Origin: Streptomyces jeddahensis
Lineage (GTDB): Bacteria; Actinomycetota; Actinomycetes; Streptomycetales; Streptomycetaceae
Assembly: GCF_001642995.1 (NCBI RefSeq)
Contig: NZ_LOHS01000069.1
Coordinates: 1-64,000, forward strand
Direction: 5' to 3'
DNA: 64,000 bases
Shown here: positions 48,399 through 57,504 of the stretch, one piece after another
How positions within the stretch are numbered: position 1 is the first letter of the stretch
Layout: each line of letters opens with the position of its first letter
Translations under genes and position numbers: made by a program
The notes under the pieces: model-generated
What the model saw: the letters and a program-made list of their open reading frames with translations, nothing else
The model's database searches: none
What the model was told of the DNA's origin: nothing

Positions 48399-49015
48399 GG
48401 TTTTCCTCCCGTCCCGACCCGCGTCATGATCTCGCAGAGCGCCCGGTCGTCGAAGATGCGCGAGGTCGGTATGCGCACGGTGGTCCTGCGGCGGCCGGTG
48501 ACGGGGTGCCCGGCGAGGTTGATCCAGTAGCAGCAGTGGCGCAGGTCGAGCCGGTCGTGTCCGGCGCGCAGCCAGTCGTCCTGGGACCTGGGCACGATCA
48601 TCACGACGAGGATCTTGTGCACCGAGACCGGGGTGCGGGCGAGCTTCGCCAGGTGCGCGTTGTCGAGCGTGAACGAGAAGGCAGGCCCTGGCGGGTTCGG
48701 CGGGATCTGGTACGTGGCCTTGAGCTGCACCTTGATGGTGACCTCGTCGTCGACCGTGTGCCCGGGGGCGCTGTGACTGACGTGCCAGTCGATGCCGTTG
48801 TCCGGAAAGGGCTGGGACAGCGAGCAGCCCGCGGCGGCCGCGACGGCATGCAGATAGCCCACCTGCAGCGTCTCCATACAGGCGGTGGTGGCGAGCGAGC
48901 CGCGCGGCGGAGCAATCCGCTCGGGCAGCAGCCCGCCCCTTTCGGGCTGCGCGAGCGCCATCTCCAACAAGCCTTCCGCTGTGGTGAATCCCCGTTGAAT
49001 CCCTGTTCGAGCCAC
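48395..49015 (-). CDS. DUF4365 domain protein (nuclease-like fold)
   Basis: 206 residues from GTG at 49015 with AGGGAA upstream. The DUF4365 core is visible: NGIDWHVSHSAPGHTVDDEVTIKVQLKAT, i.e. an Asp then a K-x-Q-L-K motif like that of PD-(D/E)xK-type enzymes, followed by DRLDLRHCCYWINLAGHPVTGRRRT. No helicase or methylase partner is present. The first gene of a tightly coupled pair with the OB-like protein. DUF4365 domains occur in restriction and defence settings, but here the pair may be housekeeping. Confidence 0.85.
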   Translation of the reverse strand: MARTGIQRGFTTAEGLLEMALAQPERGGLLPERIAPPRGSLATTACMETLQVGYLHAVAAAAGCSLSQPFPDNGIDWHVSHSAPGHTVDDEVTIKVQLKATYQIPPNPPGPAFSFTLDNAHLAKLARTPVSVHKILVVMIVPRSQDDWLRAGHDRLDLRHCCYWINLAGHPVTGRRRTTVRIPTSRIFDDRALCEIMTRVGTGGKP

Positions 49016-49140
49016 TGAAGTTCCCTGACCCGTATCTGTGTTGTCTCCCCCCTGCGTACGCCGCAAACGGCCGGGTATCACCAGGTCGGGGCAGGGGACG
49101 CACGTCAACTGCCGAAGGGTGAACGAGGAGTTGTGTGCGT

Positions 49141-49866
49141 ATGACGTGCTGGTACGAGGGGCCCCTGGTTGCCTTCGACACCGAGACCACCGGCGTGGAC
49201 GTGGAGACCGACCGGATCGTGTCCGCCGCCGTCGTCGTGCAGGACGCCGCGGGGCTTCGCGCGCGTGTGACCCGCTGGCTGGTGAATCCGGGCGTTCCGG
49301 TGCCCGAAGCAGCCACGGCGGTGCACGGACTGACGGAGGATCACCTGCACCGCAACGGCCGCTGGCCGGCCCCGGTGATGGAGGAGGTGGCCAGGACGCT
49401 CGCGGAGCATGTGGCGGCGGGCCGCCCGCTCGTGGTGATGAACGCGCCGTTCGATCTGACGCTGCTGGACAGGGAGTTGAGGCGGCATCGGGCCTCCTCT
49501 CTCTCCCACTACCTGGAGAGCTCCCCGCTGTGCGTGCTCGATCCGCGGGTTCTGGACAAGCACCTGGACCGCTACCGCAAGGGCCGTCGCACGCTGACCG
49601 ATCTGTGCGAGCACTACGGCGTGGTGCTGGACGGCGCCCATGACGCGGCGGCCGACGCGCAGGCCGCCCTGGACGTCGTACGGGCGATAGGCCGGCGGTT
49701 CGCGGCCCGCCTCGAGCGGCTGTCGGCGGCCGAGCTCCACACGCTGCAGGCGGTATGGCATGCGGCACAGGCGCGTGGGCTGCAGGCCTGGTTCGCCCGG
49801 AGCGGCACACAGGAGGCGGTGGACCCGGCGTGGCCGCTGCGGCCGGAGTTGCCGGCGGCGGCCTGA
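49141..49866 (+). CDS. DEDDh 3'-5' exonuclease (DnaQ-like)
   Basis: 241 residues from ATG at 49141 (GAGGAG 11 bases upstream; a GTG at 49135 would add two residues). Exo I motif VAFDTETTGVDVETDRIV with catalytic Asp and Glu. Exo II has VVMNAPFDLTLLD. Exo III H-D-A-A-A-D is in LDGAHDAAADAQAAL. Resembles the epsilon subunit or a stand-alone proofreading nuclease of Streptomyces. Divergent from the DUF4365 pair, about 125 bases away, and convergent with tRNA-Val. Confidence 0.93.
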   Translation: MTCWYEGPLVAFDTETTGVDVETDRIVSAAVVVQDAAGLRARVTRWLVNPGVPVPEAATAVHGLTEDHLHRNGRWPAPVMEEVARTLAEHVAAGRPLVVMNAPFDLTLLDRELRRHRASSLSHYLESSPLCVLDPRVLDKHLDRYRKGRRTLTDLCEHYGVVLDGAHDAAADAQAALDVVRAIGRRFAARLERLSAAELHTLQAVWHAAQARGLQAWFARSGTQEAVDPAWPLRPELPAAA

Positions 49867-49896
49867 GCACGACAGGACGCTGGGCACAACAGAAAA

Positions 49897-49920
49897 CCGG
49901 CCCGCCTGCTGGCGGACCGG
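49897..49920 (-). terminator. Terminator after tRNA-Val (left copy)
   Basis: CCGGcCCGCC (49897-49906) pairs with GGCGGaCCGG (49911-49920), one mismatch, TGCT loop. Read on the minus strand it is followed by TTTTCTGTTG, a genuine U-tract, which is rare in this window. Confidence 0.75.
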
Positions 49921-49930
49921 CCTCTCCGGG

Positions 49931-50002
49931 TGGGCGATACTGGGTTCGAACCAGTGACCTCTTCGGTGTGAACGAAGCGCTCTCCCACTGAGCTAATCGC
50001 CC
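49931..50002 (-). tRNA. tRNA-Val (anticodon CAC), left copy
   Basis: 72 nucleotides. The acceptor stem GGGCGAT/ATCGCCC with discriminator A is perfect. The D-arm AGCTCAGTGGGAGAGC, anticodon arm CTTCG-TTCACAC-CGAAG (anticodon CAC, decoding GUG valine), and T-arm CTGGTTCGAACCCAG are all standard. The CCA is not encoded. It is transcribed to the left, away from the rhamnogalacturonan region. An identical copy lies ~10.4 kb to the right on the same strand. Confidence 0.97.
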
Positions 50003-50068
50003 GGGAACGCACTGAACCATACAGGGCCCGGTGGGTGTCGTTCAAACCGCGTTCAGCAGGGCGCCCCG

Positions 50069-50521
50069 TCAGACCGAACTCAGCAGGGCGGTCAGTCCGC
50101 GGCGCCCGCCGCGCATCATCAGGGCGTGGTTGGCACGGAACAGACCACGCGCGGGCACGGCGAGCCGCCGCATGACCGGCTTGCGGACCTCGACCTCCTG
50201 GTCGTACCACGCGCGCGTGCCGCTGCCGCCGGGCGCCGAGGCGACCGTCCAGCGAGCCCAGCCCTCCAGATCGCCGGTCATGCCGACCTCCAGCACCCCG
50301 GCTGCCGGATCCCGCCGCCGCTCATGGGCGGTGACGACGAGGTCGTACGGCAGGAGGGAACGGAAGCGGGCCACACCAAGCCGGCTGCCGAGGGGAGTCA
50401 CCTCCCGTACCTGCGGCCACCAGCGCGGATACTCCTCGGCCCGCTCCAGCACCGCGTACACCCGGTGCGGCTGTGCCGGAAGGTTCCAGACGCTGCGAAA
50501 GCGGTAGTGGCACCAGTCCAT
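50069..50521 (-). CDS. SRPBCC/polyketide cyclase-like lipid-binding protein
   Basis: 150 residues from ATG at 50521. START/SRPBCC-type fold pattern: N-terminal HYRFRSVWNLPAQPHRVYAVL, then EEYPRWWPQVREVTPLG and a helix-rich C-terminus (RLAVPARGLFRANHALMMRGGRRGLTALL). Such proteins bind hydrophobic ligands or act on polyketides. No cluster context identifies a ligand. It is divergent from the large membrane protein gene. Confidence 0.8.
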   Translation of the reverse strand: MDWCHYRFRSVWNLPAQPHRVYAVLERAEEYPRWWPQVREVTPLGSRLGVARFRSLLPYDLVVTAHERRRDPAAGVLEVGMTGDLEGWARWTVASAPGGSGTRAWYDQEVEVRKPVMRRLAVPARGLFRANHALMMRGGRRGLTALLSSV

Positions 50522-50623
50522 GTACCGAGTGTGCCCGTGCGGAGCCTCCCTGTGTGCGAGCTGAGTACGTTCTGAGTACGCGCACTCATGCCGTACGACG
50601 TGACGGGGACCACACTCCGGGGC

Positions 50624-53050
50624 ATGACACACATCCCGCCCCCGGCCGACGAGCTGCGGCTCCTCGACGCCGAGCTGCGGCAACTCGATGCCCGCCGGGC
50701 CCAGTTGCTGGCGCGGCGCGCCTGGCTGGTCGCCGCGCTGCAGGCGCAGCCGGTCCCGCCGGTACCTGTCGCACCCCGTCCCGAGGCCTCCGCGCCGCGC
50801 GTCCAGAACGTGCTCCTCCTGCTCGGCGGCGTCCTGCTCACCGTCGCCGCGACGGCCTTCACGCTGGTCAGCTGGGGACACCTCGGGATCGCCGGGCGGG
50901 CCCTGGTGCTCGGCTCGGTCACGCTGGCCGCACTCGCCGCGCCGGTGCCGCTGCTGCGGCGCGGGCTGCGCTCGACGGCCGAGTCGGTGGCCGGGCTCGG
51001 ACTCGCGCTGACGGTGCTCGACGCCTACGCCCTGCACGCGGCCGCGCTCACGGACGTGGACGGCACGGGGTACGCGGCGGCCGCGTCGGGCGTGCTGGCC
51101 GGGGTGTGGGCGGCGTACGGCCGGGGGCTCGGTCTGCTGCCCGGCGTCGCCTCCCCCGCCTTGGACCACCCTGCGCCGGAGCAGGTCCGGCGCCTCCCGC
51201 TCCGCCTGCCCCTGCCCGCCGCTCTGGCCGCTGCCCAGCTCCCGCTGCTTCTCTGGGCGATCGCGGTCGCCGCGGGTCCGTACTGGATCACGGCCGCGCT
51301 CCTGGTGACGGCCGGGTTCGACACGATGGTGGCCCTCCGGAGCGCCGCCAGGTCCGTGCGGGTGGTCGCCGCCGTCGGCGCGTACGGCATGGGCGGCGGG
51401 GGCGTACTGGCGGCCGGCTGGCTCTCCTGGGACGCGGTCGGCCCTGGCGCCGCCGCCCGTGCAGGGGTCCTGCTGACCCTCGGGGCGGTGATCGCGCTGG
51501 GTGCCGCGTGGCGTTTGCCGAAACCAGGCACGGCCACGGGTACGGCACTGACCGGCGGTCTCCTGCTGGTCGCGGCGCTCGGCGGGGTCCTGCGTGCGGT
51601 CCTGCCCGGCGACTGGACGGTCATCGGTTATCTGGCGGGTGGTGTCGCGCTGTTGGCGGCGGTACGCGGGCGGCTTCCCGAGCCGGTGGGCCGCGGCCTC
51701 GCGTGGGCCTCCGGCGCGGTCCAGGGGCTGGCGCTGCTCTGGGCCCTGCCGGTCGTCGGGGTCGCGCTGCTCGGTCCTGTCGGCTGGGCGGTGCGGCCCT
51801 GGACCGGCGTGCCGTCGGACGCCCGCGCCGCGGTGACGGCCGACGTCCCGTGGCCGCCGTACGCGGCGGCGGCCGCTGTCGTCCTGGCCGTCATCGCCGG
51901 TGTGCTGGCGGCGGTCGTCCGGAACGCGATCTGGCGTCCGCGGGCCCTGACCGGTGTGCTGGTTCTGACCTGGGCGACCGCGCTCGTCCTCCCTGCGGTC
52001 TTCGAACTCTCCTATGAGATCGGCTTGTCGGCCCAGGGCATCACGACGGTGGCCGCCCTTGTGGCAGCGGCGACTGCCCGCCTGTCCCCGCACGCGCGCG
52101 TGACCGCCGTCGTCCTCTCGCTGGCGACCTCGCTCTCCCTCGCCTTCCTGTCCCTCGCCTCCGAGACCGCGACGCTGGTGGTGCTCGTCGCCCTGACCGT
52201 GCTGTTCGCGGCGGCCTCGTGGTTCGCGCGTCTGGCTCCTGTCACGGCCCCGGCCGCGCTTGCGTACGCCTCTGCGCTGACCTGCGCGATCGGCGCCTCA
52301 GCGGGCTGGCGGCCTGAGCACACGGCGCTGCTCGTCCTGGCGGTGCCCGTGGCCGCGGCCCTGCTCGCCGTGCGGTTCGGCGGCTCCTCCGGCTCGCCGG
52401 CGACCGTGCCGGTGGAGGTGACCGGAGCCGTCGCCGGACTTCTCGCCGTCGCTCTGACCGTCGCCGACCCGCCGATGCTCGCCCTGGTGCTCGCCCTGTG
52501 CGGCGTGATCGCCGCGGGCACCGCCGTCCGGTCCGATCGCCGCCCCGTCGGCTATGCGGCAGCCGCCCTGTTCGTCCTGGCGACCTGGGTGCGGCTGGCC
52601 TCCTGGGACGTGGAAACGCCGGAGGCGTACACGCTGCCGGTGACCGTCCCGGCGCTGCTCGTCGGCGCCCTGCGCAGGCGCCGTGACCCGGGCGCCTCGT
52701 CATGGACGGCGTACGGCCCAGGGCTCGCCGCCACGCTCGTGCCGAGCCTCGTCGCGGCCTGGGGCGATCCGCACTGGCTGCGTCCGCTGCTGCTCGGCGC
52801 GGCGGCGCTCCTGGTCACCCTGCTGGGCGCCCGGCACCACCTCCAGGCGCCGCTCCTCATCGGCGGAGTCGTGCTCACCCTGGACGCGCTGCACGAACTC
52901 GCCCCGTACCTCGTCCAGATAGCGGGCGCGCTGCCCCGCTGGGTGCCTCCCGCACTCGCCGGGCTCCTGCTGCTCGCCGTCGGTGCGACGTACGAGCAGC
53001 GGATCCGGGACGCCCGGCGGGTGCGGGAGGTGCTGGACAAGATGAACTAG
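50624..53050 (+). CDS. Large multi-pass membrane protein of unknown function
   Basis: 808 residues from ATG at 50624; an ATG at 50588 would add twelve residues. A charged N-terminal region (LLDAELRQLDARRAQLLARRAWL) precedes more than twenty hydrophobic segments rich in Ala, Leu, Val and Gly that fill the rest of the protein, ending in a short charged helix EQRIRDARRVREVLDKMN. The family is conserved in Streptomyces as I recall, but no transporter signature or catalytic motif is evident. The stop lies seven bases before the convergent lyase-like gene. Confidence 0.8.
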   Translation: MTHIPPPADELRLLDAELRQLDARRAQLLARRAWLVAALQAQPVPPVPVAPRPEASAPRVQNVLLLLGGVLLTVAATAFTLVSWGHLGIAGRALVLGSVTLAALAAPVPLLRRGLRSTAESVAGLGLALTVLDAYALHAAALTDVDGTGYAAAASGVLAGVWAAYGRGLGLLPGVASPALDHPAPEQVRRLPLRLPLPAALAAAQLPLLLWAIAVAAGPYWITAALLVTAGFDTMVALRSAARSVRVVAAVGAYGMGGGGVLAAGWLSWDAVGPGAAARAGVLLTLGAVIALGAAWRLPKPGTATGTALTGGLLLVAALGGVLRAVLPGDWTVIGYLAGGVALLAAVRGRLPEPVGRGLAWASGAVQGLALLWALPVVGVALLGPVGWAVRPWTGVPSDARAAVTADVPWPPYAAAAAVVLAVIAGVLAAVVRNAIWRPRALTGVLVLTWATALVLPAVFELSYEIGLSAQGITTVAALVAAATARLSPHARVTAVVLSLATSLSLAFLSLASETATLVVLVALTVLFAAASWFARLAPVTAPAALAYASALTCAIGASAGWRPEHTALLVLAVPVAAALLAVRFGGSSGSPATVPVEVTGAVAGLLAVALTVADPPMLALVLALCGVIAAGTAVRSDRRPVGYAAAALFVLATWVRLASWDVETPEAYTLPVTVPALLVGALRRRRDPGASSWTAYGPGLAATLVPSLVAAWGDPHWLRPLLLGAAALLVTLLGARHHLQAPLLIGGVVLTLDALHELAPYLVQIAGALPRWVPPALAGLLLLAVGATYEQRIRDARRVREVLDKMN

Positions 53051-53057
53051 CCGCCGG

Positions 53058-55808
53058 CTACGGCATCCTGTCGCCGAGGAGAGCCAGGTTCTCGATGGCG
53101 GCGAGGCCGTACAGCGCCGTGTCGTTGGTGTAGACCCAGTTGGCCTCGCTGCCGGGCACCAGGGTGACCGGTCCGCTCACCTTCTCCGTCTTCCACGGGG
53201 CCGATTCCTTGTACCCGTCGGAGTTGTAGAACTTGTCCCATGCCCGCTTGGCGAGCTTCTCGTCGCCGGTCTGGACGGCCGCGTAGGCGTCCAGGCGCGA
53301 GTGGCCCTGGAAGAGCAGCAGCGAGCCGAAGTTGGAGCCGTAGCGGGCCGCCTGTTCGGCCTTGGTGGCGTTGAAGTAGCGGCAGTAGTCGAAATACGCC
53401 TCGTTGAACTTGGGCATGTCGACCAGGTCGATCAGCTCGGCGCACAACTCGTTCAGGCCGAAGACGGCCGACAGGTGCGAGACGCCGACGACGGGCTTGT
53501 CAGCGATCGCGAACTTGCCGGTATCGAGGTCGTAAAGACCGCTGCCCTGCACGAAGCCGTTGGGCTGGGCCGCGATGGTCTCCATCGTGGAGAGCACACG
53601 CGCCTTGGCCTTCTCCCACTTGGGGCCCATGCGCTCCCACTCGGTGAGCCAGGCCGACACCAGACCGCTCCAGTCGGTGCCGAAGCCGATCGACAGCGCG
53701 TGCCGGTCGGGCGTGTACGGCTCGGTGCGGATCTTGCGGATCGGGTCGAGGACGAGGAACGTCTCGTCGGAGTCGACGTTGGCGTGCATGAGGTCACCGA
53801 CCCGCTCGTCGCCCGTGAGGAAGTAGTAGTAGCGCCGGTAGGTGGTGTTGGCGATGCGCTGCTGCTTGGCGCTGTCGGCGTAGTGCTGCACGCCGTGGCG
53901 GGTGCCGAGGCCTGCCCACTCCCCCAGGTGGTAGACGTCGACCTCGCCGGTGTGCCGGGTCATGGCCTCCGCGAAGCGGAAGATGTCGGCGCGGCCGCTG
54001 CGCAGGTACGCGAACCAGAGCCACAGGTCGGGCGAGAGCTCGGAGTTGTCCCAGGCGTAGCCGCCGACGTCGTAACGCCACTGGTGCCGGGCCGGGTCGT
54101 ACGAGTGCATGATGTCGCCGTAGTCCCAGAAGCCGTACCACCGGCGCATGTCCACCTGGTCCTTGTAGTAGGTGAACAGGAAGTCCAGGTGGTCCTCGAT
54201 CTTCGCCTTGGCGGGCGTGGAGCGGTCGGGCTCGGAGAAGAGGCCGCCGAAGACCTTGGCCTTGATGAGCTGCTTGGGCGGCGCGGTCAGCTGCGGCGGG
54301 GTGCGGACGGCGTCGACCTGCTGGGCGAGGGTCTCGGGGCTGGGTGTGGAGTCGTTGGCCCAGAAGAGGAGTTCGCTGGTGCGGGCGATGCCGTAGGGGG
54401 TGCCGAAGCCCGGCTCGTAGTCCTCGTACGTGATGTTGAGGCCCTCGAGCTGCTCGGCGTAGGTGTCCTGGCCGAGGCCGTCGTGGTAGAAGCGCAGGTC
54501 CATGGGCTGCGCCTCGGGCGACCAGAGCCAGAGCGTGACCTCGGCCTCGTCGGTGTGCGCGTCCCGGATGTCGAGCTGGGCGGGGAACTTCTCCCAGAAC
54601 TCCCGCAGGCCGAAGGAGAGTCCGCCGCTCGCTCCGCCGACGTATCCGAAGCCGCTGGCCCTGCGGCCGCCGCCCGCGGCGATCCAGCCGTGGCCCTTCT
54701 TGGTGCGCTTGCGCAGCGTGAAGCCGTCGGCGGAGAGCTGCGAGAGGGTGTAGTCACCCCAGGTGGGGATGAGGTGCAGGCGGCTGGTGACCCGCTGGTC
54801 CCAGGTGGCGGGGTCCGGGAGCTTCTTGCCCTCGAACTGTGCTGCCTGCACGGCAGCACCCGGGTCGCGGCGCAGGCCGGTGATGCCCTTGACGGCCTCG
54901 CGCAGCAGTCCGGTTTCGTCGCCGCCGATACGGATGTGCCGGTCGTACGCCTCGTCGCGCATCGGCACCGTGAAGCGCACGCCGAGGCCGCGGATGAAGT
55001 CGCCGCTGGCCTTTCCGGGCTCCTGGGAGCCGTCGAAGGTGATGGTGTGCACCATGCGGAACGACTCGGCGCCCGCGTAGAAGTAAAGCCGGATGGAGAA
55101 GGGCAGCCAGGCGCGGTCGCCGCGGCGGTGCTTGCCATCGATGCGGACGACGGCACGGACCGGTCCGTCCTGTTCGACCTTGACCTCGGAGATGGCGCTG
55201 TCGAACCGCTCGTACTTCTGCGTGCCCTGGTCGCCGTCCTCGAGCTCGCCCTGGCGGAGCAGGACGAGGCGCCCGTTCTTGGCGATCTCGGTCGAGCCGC
55301 GGGTGACGGATTTGACCAGGGTGGAGCCGCTCTTGCCGATCTTGGCGGTGATGACACCGGTCGATATGTCGATGGTGCCGCCGCTCTTGTCGACCGTGAT
55401 CTTCTTCTCGGGCTCGGCGGGCGCCCCGGCGGTGAGCGTGAACGTGTCGGCGACCGTCTGGGGGCCGATGGCGTGTGCGGTCCATTTCAGCGAGCCGTCG
55501 GGCCAGTACGCGAGCGGCCAGCTCTGGACGGGCACCTCCTTGCCGTCCTCGGTCGCCAGCGCGAAGGTCTGGTCCTTGTCGTACGCGCCCTTCGGCCAGG
55601 GCACGCCGACGGTGGAGCCGGGGGCGGCGCCGAGGCCGCCGTCCTCGAGCCAGTTGAGCGTCACCGGATCCGGTTCCGCGGCCGCAGCCGCGGCCTCGGC
55701 TCTCGTCGCGGCGGACGCGTCCTGCGTGCCCAACGCCCAGCTGAACTGGGCGGCGGCACCGGCGACGGCGGCCGCCTTGAGGACGGACCTGCGGGGGATG
55801 GGAGACAT
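53058..55808 (-). CDS. Tat-exported exo-rhamnogalacturonan lyase-like protein (YetA/PL26 type)
   Basis: 916 residues. The N-terminus SPIPRRSVLKAAAVAG has twin arginines at 6-7, with signal cleavage near residue 33. The mature start VTLNWLEDGGLGAAPGSTVGVPWPKG resembles the RIFT-barrel domain of PcRGLX/YetA-like proteins, followed by a beta-rich central domain (~130-450) and a large alpha/alpha-barrel-like catalytic region with many Trp, Tyr and His residues (MRRWYGFWDYGDIMHSYD; GVQHYADSA). Fungal PcRGLX is an exo-acting rhamnogalacturonan lyase of family PL26; assignment here is by pattern. It ends the sugar operon, after the YesL-like gene. Confidence 0.75.
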   Translation of the reverse strand: MSPIPRRSVLKAAAVAGAAAQFSWALGTQDASAATRAEAAAAAAEPDPVTLNWLEDGGLGAAPGSTVGVPWPKGAYDKDQTFALATEDGKEVPVQSWPLAYWPDGSLKWTAHAIGPQTVADTFTLTAGAPAEPEKKITVDKSGGTIDISTGVITAKIGKSGSTLVKSVTRGSTEIAKNGRLVLLRQGELEDGDQGTQKYERFDSAISEVKVEQDGPVRAVVRIDGKHRRGDRAWLPFSIRLYFYAGAESFRMVHTITFDGSQEPGKASGDFIRGLGVRFTVPMRDEAYDRHIRIGGDETGLLREAVKGITGLRRDPGAAVQAAQFEGKKLPDPATWDQRVTSRLHLIPTWGDYTLSQLSADGFTLRKRTKKGHGWIAAGGGRRASGFGYVGGASGGLSFGLREFWEKFPAQLDIRDAHTDEAEVTLWLWSPEAQPMDLRFYHDGLGQDTYAEQLEGLNITYEDYEPGFGTPYGIARTSELLFWANDSTPSPETLAQQVDAVRTPPQLTAPPKQLIKAKVFGGLFSEPDRSTPAKAKIEDHLDFLFTYYKDQVDMRRWYGFWDYGDIMHSYDPARHQWRYDVGGYAWDNSELSPDLWLWFAYLRSGRADIFRFAEAMTRHTGEVDVYHLGEWAGLGTRHGVQHYADSAKQQRIANTTYRRYYYFLTGDERVGDLMHANVDSDETFLVLDPIRKIRTEPYTPDRHALSIGFGTDWSGLVSAWLTEWERMGPKWEKAKARVLSTMETIAAQPNGFVQGSGLYDLDTGKFAIADKPVVGVSHLSAVFGLNELCAELIDLVDMPKFNEAYFDYCRYFNATKAEQAARYGSNFGSLLLFQGHSRLDAYAAVQTGDEKLAKRAWDKFYNSDGYKESAPWKTEKVSGPVTLVPGSEANWVYTNDTALYGLAAIENLALLGDRMP

Positions 55809-55908
55809 GGCCTTTCCTTTCCGTTCGACGTGCGGGTAGGTCAGGAAGCGGAGGTCAGGGGCATGACAGAGAGCGGCGCGGCGCCTGGGGCGCCGGCCTG
55901 CGAAGGCT

Positions 55909-55940
55909 CCGGTGGCCGGCCGCGGCGACGCGGCCACCGG
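55909..55940 (-). terminator. Hairpin after the YesL-like gene
   Basis: CCGGTGGCCG (55909-55918) pairs with CGGCCACCGG (55931-55940) around a 12-base loop. It lies between the YesL-like gene and the lyase-like gene and could lower expression of the latter. Next to it GGGTGGGCGGGTCAGT is duplicated (55939-55954 and 55963-55978). Confidence 0.6.
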
Positions 55941-55973
55941 GTGGGCGGGTCAGTGGGACACGGGGTGGGCGGG

Positions 55974-56624
55974 TCAGTCGCGCATGTACCGCTTCTCGAC
56001 GGCGACGGCCGCCGCCGCGACGGCCCCCAGCACGGGGACCGCCAGCGGCGGCGTGACCCAGGCGGACACGGCCACCACGACCAGTCCGCCGACGAGCAGG
56101 AAGGATCCGGCAGGGTCCAGTACGGTGCGGCGCCCGGCGGCCGCGAGGAGGGTCCGCCAGGACGCTCCGGCCTCCCAGACGGCCGCGGCGCGCAGCCCCG
56201 CGACGACCAGACCGATCAGGGCGAAGATCCCGACGGCGGCCACCAGGCGGCCGCCGGGCAGCCCCGCGCGTACGGCCTGGACGTCCACCCAGACCACGGC
56301 CGCCGCGGCCCACCCGGCGAGGCCGGCGAGCCAGCCGCGGCGCACCGCGTGCCGGAAGTCGCCCGCGAACTCCCGCAGGCCACCGCCTTCGTGGGCGATC
56401 CGCCGCCGCAGGTGCCGCGCCCCGGCGGCGAACGCGGCCGGGTAGGTCACCAGCGGCAGCGCGGCCACCGTGATCCACACCCCGGTGAGCAGGCACTCGG
56501 CGAACAGACCGAACCTCTCGGCGAGGACGGACTCCTGGGACGCCTTACGGGCCTTCTGCCGGGCCTTGTGGGCCTTGCGGGCCTGACGAGCGGTGGTCCG
56601 GGCCGCATCCGTACGGAACGCCAT
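55974..56624 (-). CDS. YesL-like DUF624 membrane protein
   Basis: 216 residues. A basic N-terminus (ARTTARQARKAHKARQKARKASQ) is followed by FGLFAECLLTGVWITVAALPLVTYPAAFAAGARHLRR, the start of the DUF624/YesL pattern, and by four further hydrophobic segments; the protein ends VEKRYMRD. In Bacillus subtilis yesL is part of the rhamnogalacturonan gene cluster with the yesOPQ transporter. It lies seven bases after the second permease, so is co-transcribed with it. Biochemical role unknown. Confidence 0.75.
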   Translation of the reverse strand: MAFRTDAARTTARQARKAHKARQKARKASQESVLAERFGLFAECLLTGVWITVAALPLVTYPAAFAAGARHLRRRIAHEGGGLREFAGDFRHAVRRGWLAGLAGWAAAAVVWVDVQAVRAGLPGGRLVAAVGIFALIGLVVAGLRAAAVWEAGASWRTLLAAAGRRTVLDPAGSFLLVGGLVVVAVSAWVTPPLAVPVLGAVAAAAVAVEKRYMRD

Positions 56625-56631
56625 GGCCGTC

Positions 56632-57504
56632 TCAGCCCTTCAGTCCGGAGGTCGCCATGCCGTCGATCAGGTAGCGCTGGAAGGCGAGGAAGAAGGCGAG
56701 CACCGGCACGAGCGCGGCCATCGCCATGGCGATCATGCCGCCGTAGTCGGAGATGCCCTGCTGGTCGCGGAACATCATGAGGGCGAGCGACACCGTGGCC
56801 CGGTCCGGGTTGTTGAGGTAGATCAGCGGACCCATGAAGTCGTTCCAGGCGTTGATGAAGGTGAAGATCGCCGTGGTGATGATCGCGGGCCGGGTCAGCG
56901 GCAGCACGACGGACCAGTAGATCCGCAGGTGGCCGCACCCGTCCAGGCGGGCCGCCTCGTCCAGCTCGCGCGGCAGGCCGCGCATGAACTGCACCATCAG
57001 GAAGACGAAGAAGGCCTCCGTGGCGAGGAACTTGCCGGCCAGCAGCGGCACATACGTGTCCGTGAGCTGGAGCTTCTGGAACATCACGTACTGCGGGATC
57101 AGCAGCACGTGATACGGGAGCAGCAGGGTCCCGATCATCAGGGAGAACAGCACGTTCCGTCCCCTGAACTGGATCTTCGCGAACGCGTACGCGGTGAGCG
57201 AGCTCGAGACGACCACGCCGGCCACCGCGAGGCCCGCATACATCAGCGAGTTGAGGAAGAAGGTGGAGGTGGGGATGTTGGCCATCCCGTCCGCGAGCCC
57301 GGAGAAGTTGGACAGGATCGGATCGGCCGGGAACAGGTCCAGCGATCCGATGATGTCTTCGCCGGGCTTGAACGAGGCCCCGATCACCCACAGCACCGGG
57401 TAGAGGACGACGGCCAGGACCGCGATGGCGGAGACGTGCCAGATGACGGAGCCGGTCCTGCGGCGCGAACCCGCCGTAGGAACGGTGGCGTTGGCGGTGC
57501 TCAC
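56632..57504 (-). CDS. Carbohydrate ABC transporter permease (LacG/YesQ-type)
   Basis: 290 residues from GTG at 57504, which overlaps the stop of the other permease (GTGA). Six membrane helices (VIWHVSAIAVLAVVLYPVLWVIGASF first). EAARLDGCGHLRIYWSVVLPLTRPA contains the EAA loop that docks the ATPase. CUT1-type sugar uptake in the family. With the paired permease and binding protein it forms one importer; no ATP-binding subunit is encoded nearby. Confidence 0.92.
   Translation of the reverse strand: MSTANATVPTAGSRRRTGSVIWHVSAIAVLAVVLYPVLWVIGASFKPGEDIIGSLDLFPADPILSNFSGLADGMANIPTSTFFLNSLMYAGLAVAGVVVSSSLTAYAFAKIQFRGRNVLFSLMIGTLLLPYHVLLIPQYVMFQKLQLTDTYVPLLAGKFLATEAFFVFLMVQFMRGLPRELDEAARLDGCGHLRIYWSVVLPLTRPAIITTAIFTFINAWNDFMGPLIYLNNPDRATVSLALMMFRDQQGISDYGGMIAMAMAALVPVLAFFLAFQRYLIDGMATSGLKG

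Noticed and set aside
49931..50005. Phage attachment site in tRNA-Val
   Set aside because: The duplicated unit is the complete tRNA gene with no partial att-like copy and no integrase or phage genes between the copies.
53301..56780. 1159-codon plus-strand frame opposite the lyase-like gene
   Set aside because: Antisense shadow with Gly/Val/Leu/Asp-rich composition; the opposite strand encodes a signal peptide and recognisable domains.
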